A stretch of 25,122 nucleotides of DNA from a virus. Below are positions 20,415-25,122 of this stretch, piece after piece; the first letter of the stretch is position 1, and each line of letters begins with the position of its first letter. The notes beneath the pieces were generated by a model, which worked only from the letters and a program-made list of their open reading frames with translations, did not search any database and was not told where the DNA came from. A program made the position numbers and the translations under genes. The stretch covers positions 1 through 25,122 of IMG/VR virus record IMGVR_UViG_3300035703_000393. One strand, written 5' to 3'.

Positions 20415-22778
20415 ATGTTGAACACTAAGCTTAACGAAAAGTCTGCTCTTGCACGACTGCTGGCGACCGAGAACTTGTCTGTTCAGTACTCGGCCAAGTA
20501 TCCAACCGCGTTCTTCGATCTGAAGAGCCGAACAATCCACATTCCACTAATCCAGAATCTTGATGAGGACCTGCTTGACCTTTTCGAAGGCCATGAGGTT
20601 GGTCATGCTCGTGAGACTCCTGCTGAAGGATTCCATTCTGCTATTCTAGAGAATGGTGAGATCAATGAGACGTTGAAGACCTATCTCAATGTCATCGAAG
20701 ACATCCGTATCGAACGTAAGATCAAAGCTGAGTATCCTGGCCTTCGCAGATCATTTGCGAATGCCTATAAGAAACTCGTCAACATGAATTTCTTTGGCGA
20801 GAACTTGCAATCTCGAATTAGCACCATGGACTTCATCGACAAACTGAATGTCGAAGCAAAGGTTGGTGCTCATGTCCTTGTTGATTTCAATGACGATGAG
20901 AAGGCTCTTGTTGAAGAGGCCTACTCACTCGAGACTTGGGATGAGGTTGTTGCGTTTGCCAAGAAGCTGATGAAAGAGCAGGCAAACAAGAACAAGAAAG
21001 AGCAGCAGGGCAAGTCTAAGCAGGAAGGTGGCGTCAAGGGTATGGTGATTGGTGATGGCCAGACTGATGGCGAGAACCAAGAACAATCAGAATCGTCAGA
21101 AGGCAATGACGAGACGCAAACTAACGGCTCAGCAGAAAGCGAAGGAGAATCTGACGACTCCAATAGTAACGATGGCTCCGAATCTGTTGCACCTTCTCAG
21201 ACAGATAAAACTTTCCGTCAGATGGAAAATGAGTTGTTTGCTAAGGGTAAGAAGAATGATCGTTACCACCATGATGGTGGCTCGGCATCAATCACGATTG
21301 GCAAATACAAGCTTGATGAGTATGTTGTTCCTGCCAGCAAGCTGAGTCCCCTTATTGATGCTGTCGCTAGACAGATGTTCGATACCTATGTGGCCCAGCA
21401 TAACAAGGACGTATACTCTGCAGGCTCTGTTCCGTTTGCATCTTACGACCAGATGCTGAGCCACATGTATGCTGAATACCGTAACGACAATCAATCGTAT
21501 ATCAACTTCTTGATTAAGGAGTTTGAGATGCGTAAGAATGCTCGTATGTTGAATCGCGGTAAGATCTCAAAGACAGGTAAGATCGATGTCTCACGTTTGC
21601 ACAAGTATCGTCTTTCAGATGATATCTTCAAGCGAGTAATGAGCTTCCCTGAGGGCAAGAACCATGGAATGATCATGTATATGGACCTCTCTGGTTCCAT
21701 GTCAAGCGTCATCAATGGCGTGTTCAATCAGGTTCTCATTCTTTCTGAGTTCTGTAAGAAGGTTAACATCCCATTCCACGTTTATGGTTTCACGGATGCT
21801 TGTGTTTCTTTGGAATTCATTCGGGACAACATTAATCCAGAGTTTGGTACTGTTCGTAGTGATATTAAGTTTGGCGCCTACAAGATGAACGCCAACTTTC
21901 ACTTGAAGGAGTACATCTCGAGCGAACTTAATGCTCGAGACTATAAGACTGCGTTCAACAACATTCTTATGTTGAAGGCTTTCTACGATGCACATTGTAC
22001 TCTTCATAGAAGCCGTTCACGAACGTCACAAGAAGAGTATATGAAGTATAACCAAATTTACTTCTCCTTGGATCTCAAGAAGGTTGGTGAGCAGCTTTCG
22101 GCTACTCCGTTGAATGAGGCTGTTATTCTCTCACAGCAGATCAGCAACGAGTTTGTGGCGAAGCATAATATTGAGAACATGGTCAATATCTTCCTGAGTG
22201 ATGGTCAAGATGACCACTCCAATAACATTTTGTACTGGACGGATCGTAGCACTTATGGTGGCATGAATCATGGTTACGTCAATCGTGGTTGCAAGAGGCC
22301 AAGCCTCGTTACCCATCATAGTGGTACTCGTTATATTATTAGACCTGGTGAGTGTAGTGCTGGCTTCTCGACCTACCATCTTCTGAAGATGGCTCGTAAG
22401 GTCACTGGTGCTCGGTACATTGGTTACTACTTGGCCGATGACACTTTATTCCTCTATGGTGCTACTTCACACGATGTTACAGCTAACAGCAACCTCGATT
22501 GGAAGACACATCATAGCGCCTTGAAGTCTAAGTACCGTAAGAACAAGTTCTTACATTCGACGACGTATGGTTATAACGACTACTTCTACATCTCGAGCAC
22601 TGGTACGATCAATGACACTGACGATGATGATAAGTGGTTCGATTCATTGAGCAAGCGTCATAATGGTAACGTCTCTAATAAGAGCCTGACCAAAGGATTC
22701 ATCGACAAGCAGACCAAGCGTCAGCTCAATCGAATCCTTCTTGTACACTTTGGTAAGGCTCTCGCTGAGGCAGCGTAA
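20415..22778 (+). CDS. CobT-like protein with HExxH motif and vWA domain
   Basis: A 787-residue protein in three parts. The N-terminal part has HEVGH (60-64), an HExxH zinc-peptidase-type motif, followed by NVIEDIRIERK (about 97-107), which could supply the third acidic ligand. Residues about 195-265 are a low-complexity Glu/Ser/Asn/Gly linker. The C-terminal part is a von Willebrand A domain: MIMYMDLSGSMSS with the MIDAS residues Asp424, Ser426 and Ser428, and IFLSDGQDD near 592-600. CobT-type chelatase subunits have this layout, and the next gene is a CobS-like AAA+ ATPase, the usual partner. In bacteria such pairs load metal into corrin rings or act as protein-remodelling MoxR/vWA machines; no CobN is present here. 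Arg codons are mostly CGN. It has its own promoter and probably a leaderless start. Confidence 0.85.
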   Translation: MLNTKLNEKSALARLLATENLSVQYSAKYPTAFFDLKSRTIHIPLIQNLDEDLLDLFEGHEVGHARETPAEGFHSAILENGEINETLKTYLNVIEDIRIERKIKAEYPGLRRSFANAYKKLVNMNFFGENLQSRISTMDFIDKLNVEAKVGAHVLVDFNDDEKALVEEAYSLETWDEVVAFAKKLMKEQANKNKKEQQGKSKQEGGVKGMVIGDGQTDGENQEQSESSEGNDETQTNGSAESEGESDDSNSNDGSESVAPSQTDKTFRQMENELFAKGKKNDRYHHDGGSASITIGKYKLDEYVVPASKLSPLIDAVARQMFDTYVAQHNKDVYSAGSVPFASYDQMLSHMYAEYRNDNQSYINFLIKEFEMRKNARMLNRGKISKTGKIDVSRLHKYRLSDDIFKRVMSFPEGKNHGMIMYMDLSGSMSSVINGVFNQVLILSEFCKKVNIPFHVYGFTDACVSLEFIRDNINPEFGTVRSDIKFGAYKMNANFHLKEYISSELNARDYKTAFNNILMLKAFYDAHCTLHRSRSRTSQEEYMKYNQIYFSLDLKKVGEQLSATPLNEAVILSQQISNEFVAKHNIENMVNIFLSDGQDDHSNNILYWTDRSTYGGMNHGYVNRGCKRPSLVTHHSGTRYIIRPGECSAGFSTYHLLKMARKVTGARYIGYYLADDTLFLYGATSHDVTANSNLDWKTHHSALKSKYRKNKFLHSTTYGYNDYFYISSTGTINDTDDDDKWFDSLSKRHNGNVSNKSLTKGFIDKQTKRQLNRILLVHFGKALAEAA

Positions 22779-22795
22779 CTGCTTGATTTGCAAGG
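22774..22795 (+). repeat. intergenic motif copy 6
   Basis: Reads CGTAAC, TGC, TTGATT, TGCAAGG, beginning at the stop codon of the CobT-like gene. Confidence 0.55.
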
Positions 22796-22798
22796 GTA

Positions 22799-22821
22799 TG
22801 TAACATGTTGATTTATAAAGG
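22799..22821 (+). repeat. intergenic motif copy 7
   Basis: Reads TGTAAC, ATG, TTGATT, TATAAAGG. It is in direct orientation with copy 6, 25 nt further on, and lies 26 nt upstream of the -35 box of the promoter at 22848. Confidence 0.6.
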
Positions 22822-22847
22822 TATTATTGAATTGCATGAAAACCCAG

Positions 22848-22876
22848 TTGCCTAGCCCTGTAGATTGTTGGATAAT
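22848..22876 (+). promoter_or_regulatory. sigma70-type promoter for the AAA+ ATPase gene
   Basis: TTGCCT (22848-22853), a 17-nt spacer and GATAAT (22871-22876). The leader is about 23 nt, with AGAGG before the ATG at 22906. As at 12673 and 7450, CAG directly precedes the TTG of the -35 box. Confidence 0.65.
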
Positions 22877-22905
22877 GCTCCTATCGTAATAAGAGGTTAT
22901 TTGTT

Positions 22906-24333
22906 ATGTCAAAGACTGGATTCTATGACGCTAACGCCAAGCGTCAGTTTGTAGATGACCTTACTACTCGGTTTGGTCAGAATGTTACCCGCTCTCAGGT
23001 TCTTGAACTTGCTAGCGAAAAAGCATTCCCTATTCCCTATTGGTTCTTGAACGACAAGAGCCGTAATGTTGGTCGAGGCATGTATTCGACCACTGCTGTT
23101 GCTATCAAGCACCCAAAGGCTCATCTTAAAGCACCGCCACTCGATCTTGATCCATCGATGTTCGCTAACACTCAGGTCGAACCTGACCAGGCTGTTGCAA
23201 TGGTCGCTACGGTGACTCCGATCAACCGTAAGCAGAACATGACTGCTCTCACCGAGAATCTTGTTCCATCGAAGGATGCTACCTACGTCGAGTTTGGTCC
23301 CTTTGCTCGTATTGCTAAGATCATCGATTCGAAGATCTTCTATCCTGTGTTCATTACTGGCTTGTCTGGTAACGGTAAGACGTTATCGATTGAACAGGCT
23401 TGTGCCAAACTCAACCGTGAGTGCATCCGTGTTAACATTACGGAAGAAACAGACGAGGATGACCTCGTTGGTGGTAACACTCTTGTCGATGGATCAATCG
23501 TATATCGTGAAGGTCCTGTCCTAACTGCGATGCGTCGCGGTGCTGTCCTTATCCTGGACGAAGTTGACCTTAACGCTACGAAGATCATGTGTTTGCAATC
23601 GATCATGGAAGGCAAGCCCTACCATATCAAGAAGACTGGTGAGAAGGTCTTCCCTGCTATCGGCTTCAATATCTTTGCTACTGCCAACACTAAGGGTAAG
23701 GGTAGCGATGATGGTCGATTTATTGGTACTAAGGTAATGAACGAAGCGTTCCTTGAGCGCTTCCCGATTACGTTCGAGCAGGACTATCCGCCTGAGAAGG
23801 TTGAACTGAAGATCTTGAATCGCAACATGCTAAAGTTCAATTGCGAGGATGTTAAGTTCGCTGAGAACCTTGTCAAGTGGGCCAATGTTATTCGTAAGTC
23901 ATTTGCAGACGGCGCTACTAACGAGGTTATCTCGACTCGACGACTTGTCCACATCGTTAGTGCGTTTGCGATCTTCCGTAACCGTCTTGAGGCTGTTGAA
24001 CTTTGCTTGAACCGCTTTGACCATGAGACTAAGACATCGTTCTTAGATCTCTACACCAAGGTCGATGCTGAGGTTACCAAAGATACTAGTGATGAATCCC
24101 AAAGTACCAGCGATAGGAGTGGCGAAACGTTTACTGTATCCACAGATCCAACCACTGGTGACGTTACATTCACGCTATACGTTGGTTCACTTCAGAAGTC
24201 GTATAGGTTGTCACGTGAGGCATATATGAGCTCGGCGGCTACTACTGACCAGATTGAAGACAGCGTGCGAAATACCTTACGTAGGGCAATCGACGCCGAA
24301 CTCACCCAAAGCAATGATGACATTCCGTTTTAA
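22906..24333 (+). CDS. CobS/MoxR-like AAA+ ATPase
   Basis: A 475-residue AAA+ protein. Walker A is GLSGNGKT (152-159). ITEETDEDDLVGG (178-190) is the CobS/MoxR loop after strand 2. Walker B is AVLILDEVDL (213-222), and the segment IFATANTKGKG (about 247-257) is sensor 1, followed by FLERFPITFEQDYP, the MoxR-type arginine region. The N-terminal 130 residues hold a small helical domain (FVDDLTTRFGQNVTRSQVLELA) like that of CobS. CobS and CobT work together in cobalt insertion; MoxR/vWA pairs mature other protein complexes. CobS-like genes are known in cyanophages. The C-terminal 100 residues are extra, rich in Ser, Thr and Asp. Almost all Arg codons are CGN. It is separated from the CobT-like gene by a 127-nt gap with its own promoter. 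Confidence 0.88.
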   Translation: MSKTGFYDANAKRQFVDDLTTRFGQNVTRSQVLELASEKAFPIPYWFLNDKSRNVGRGMYSTTAVAIKHPKAHLKAPPLDLDPSMFANTQVEPDQAVAMVATVTPINRKQNMTALTENLVPSKDATYVEFGPFARIAKIIDSKIFYPVFITGLSGNGKTLSIEQACAKLNRECIRVNITEETDEDDLVGGNTLVDGSIVYREGPVLTAMRRGAVLILDEVDLNATKIMCLQSIMEGKPYHIKKTGEKVFPAIGFNIFATANTKGKGSDDGRFIGTKVMNEAFLERFPITFEQDYPPEKVELKILNRNMLKFNCEDVKFAENLVKWANVIRKSFADGATNEVISTRRLVHIVSAFAIFRNRLEAVELCLNRFDHETKTSFLDLYTKVDAEVTKDTSDESQSTSDRSGETFTVSTDPTTGDVTFTLYVGSLQKSYRLSREAYMSSAATTDQIEDSVRNTLRRAIDAELTQSNDDIPF

Positions 24334-24346
24334 TAGGAGATAATTT

Positions 24347-24466
24347 ATGTTCACTTATACTTTTGTATTCTTAGGTTTTCTTCTTGGCTGGATTAGTTCT
24401 GCAATCTGGGACTTCTTCCTAGACTGCCGAGAGGATTGGAGAAAGGATGATGTTCACAAGGGATAA
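24347..24466 (+). CDS. small membrane protein
   Basis: A 39-residue protein (MFTYTFVFLGFLLGWISSAI...), with one hydrophobic helix at 2-20 and a charged end (LDCREDWRKDDVHKG). TAGGAG lies 7 nt before the ATG, an excellent site, and the frame overlaps the next gene by 20 nt, as is common here. Unknown function. It is the shortest well-supported gene in the window. Confidence 0.6.
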   Translation: MFTYTFVFLGFLLGWISSAIWDFFLDCREDWRKDDVHKG

Positions 24467-24707
24467 GATTGAAGAGGCTTTGAAAGCCAACGTAGCAGAA
24501 GTTAGGTTCACTAAGTCAGATGGTACAGAGCGCATTATGAAGTGTACTCTTAGAGAAGACCTAGTTGTACCGTACACGAAAAAGACTGACCGAGTAAAAG
24601 AGGCCAACCAAGACATTGTTCCAGTCTTTGATGTCGAAAAGAACGAATGGCGTTCGTTCCGGGTTGACTCAGTTAAGTCGGTCAGCATTTGGGGAGATCA
24701 GGAATGA
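24447..24707 (+). CDS. SH3-like beta-barrel phage protein (DUF2693-like)
   Basis: An 86-residue protein. VAEVRFTKSDGTERIMKCTLRED (about 16-38 in pattern) is a strand-turn-strand unit that I recall from small phage proteins labelled SH3 beta-barrel or DUF2693. It is followed by VVPYTKKTDRVKEAN and by NEWRSFRVDSVKSVSIWG, which closes the barrel. Such proteins are common in marine T4-like phages; no function is established. Two adjacent in-frame ATGs (24447, 24450) are possible starts. Its stop codon lies inside the right arm of the terminator hairpin. Confidence 0.7.
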   Translation: MMFTRDKIEEALKANVAEVRFTKSDGTERIMKCTLREDLVVPYTKKTDRVKEANQDIVPVFDVEKNEWRSFRVDSVKSVSIWGDQE

Positions 24708-24722
24708 TCTCCCCTCCTCTTT
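24691..24722 (+). terminator. hairpin terminator overlapping the gene end
   Basis: GGGGAGATCA (24691-24700) pairs perfectly with TGATCTCCCC (24705-24714) around a GGAA tetraloop. The tail TCCTCTTT is pyrimidine-rich but has no long T-run, so termination may be partial. Confidence 0.6.
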
Positions 24723-24735
24723 GGAGATTCGTAAT

Positions 24736-24948
24736 ATGAAATACCAAGATTTGAATGAAGAAGAAATGGATAAATATGACACGGCCCTCGTTGCCATTTC
24801 AGATAAAATCCGTATAATACACACTCTTGGTTTGCAAAAACAACTTCTTGCAGACCTCTTAAACATTGTTCCAGAAGAACTAGATGTGCTCGTAGCACGC
24901 GCCAAGGAGATGGGAATTGGAAACAGCAAACAACGTAGTACGTGGTAG
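24736..24948 (+). CDS. unknown small helical protein
   Basis: A 70-residue protein (MKYQDLNEEEMDKYDT...), acidic at the front and mostly helical (LVAISDKIRIIHTLGLQKQLLADLL). No recognised domain. GGAG lies 9 nt before the ATG. A frame open from 24616 is an extension through the terminator and is not used. The last 32 nt overlap the start of thyX, which uses a ribosome site inside this gene. Confidence 0.7.
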   Translation: MKYQDLNEEEMDKYDTALVAISDKIRIIHTLGLQKQLLADLLNIVPEELDVLVARAKEMGIGNSKQRSTW

Positions 24949-25122
24949 AGGTGGAATTACAGCTACCGTCATTCAAGACTCAGTCTGCTATAGAACAGGA
25001 ACTCGAATTACAACATTCGAACTAGAGTACCCAAGATTCATTCATAGTGAGTTTATGACTCACCGATTGCTCTCCAGGAACGCTGCTTCCTCGAGAGCAA
25101 TTCCTGTTTCTAAGCTGATCAA
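24917..25122 (+). CDS. thyX: ThyX, flavin-dependent thymidylate synthase (partial, runs off the window)
   Basis: The first 68 residues of a ThyX-type enzyme, which makes dTMP from dUMP with FAD and methylene-tetrahydrofolate. Seen are VIQDSVCYRTGTRITTFEL, then YPRFIHSEFMTHRLLSRN, then AASSRAIPVSKL. THRLLSRNAASSRA stands in for the family motif RHRxxSxNExSxR, in the variant I recall from phage ThyX proteins. No ATG is available; TTG at 24917 lies 7 nt after GGAG (24906-24909) and gives METANNVVRGRGG as the N-terminus. The rest of the gene lies beyond the right edge. It uses the dUMP that the dUTPase-family gene near 2 kb would provide. Confidence 0.88.
   Translation, partial: METANNVVRGRGGITATVIQDSVCYRTGTRITTFELEYPRFIHSEFMTHRLLSRNAASSRAIPVSKLI

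Noticed and set aside
22834-22890. Short frame starting at the ATG near 22836 in the gap before the AAA+ gene
   Set aside because: About 17 codons with no ribosome site, and it runs through the promoter boxes.
1-25122. tRNA genes, CRISPR arrays, insertion sequences, integrase
   Set aside because: No cloverleaf, no regularly spaced repeats with spacers, and no transposase or integrase motifs were seen; the seven-copy motif is too irregularly spaced and scattered for a CRISPR array.

Overview
The window is a piece of a T4-superfamily myovirus genome. It carries most of the T4 replication core in phage order: a DsbA-like protein, sliding clamp (45), clamp-loader subunits (44, 62), RegA, family-B DNA polymerase (43), UvsX and DnaB-like helicase (41). 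Tight gene packing, ATGA start/stop overlaps, T4-type late promoter octamers (TATAAATA) and a free-standing GIY-YIG homing endonuclease fit this. The 130-residue gp62, the Hsp20, the peptide deformylase, the ThyX and several small conserved proteins recall cyanophages and other marine T4-like phages. The PlcP/Agt pair resembles alphaproteobacterial proteins, so a marine alphaproteobacterial host is my inference, not something the sequence proves.

Layout. Bases 43-4271 are a dense rightward operon of accessory and nucleotide genes: GIY-YIG protein, QueD-like T-fold protein, tRNA-guanine-transglycosylase/DpdA-like protein, DUF3310-like protein, dUTPase/dCTP deaminase family protein, peptide deformylase, a small beta-barrel protein and a GT-A glycosyltransferase. 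Bases 4288-6994 hold dsbA-45-44-62-regA. In T4, gene 43 directly follows regA; here about 6.2 kb of cargo (7025-13205) separates them. The cargo holds an EF-hand membrane microprotein, a separately promoted small protein with its own terminator, three unknown proteins, an acyl/aryl-activating (ANL) ligase, Hsp20 behind a late promoter, a PlcP-like phospholipase C with an Agt-like lipid glycosyltransferase, a two-helix membrane protein and a protein with a twin-arginine (Tat) signal. Bases 13202-19756 are 43, three unknown or membrane genes, uvsX, a tiny membrane gene and 41. A leftward homing endonuclease follows. Then come a CobT-like HExxH + vWA protein and a CobS/MoxR-like AAA+ ATPase, small proteins, and the start of thyX at the right edge.

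How the genes work together. The core genes replicate and recombine phage DNA, RegA tunes their translation, and ThyX, the dUTPase-family enzyme and the DUF3310 protein support the nucleotide supply. The most notable cargo is PlcP + Agt, the two enzymes known in bacteria for replacing phospholipids with glycolipids under phosphate stress. With the adjacent ANL ligase it could form a phage-borne membrane-remodelling or phosphate-scavenging module. A second signal is a 22-23 nt motif (TGTAAC-N3-TTGATT-N5/6-AGG) present in seven copies, found only in the three gene-free gaps that precede sigma70-like promoters of three genes rich in CGN arginine codons. This suggests a small co-regulated set.
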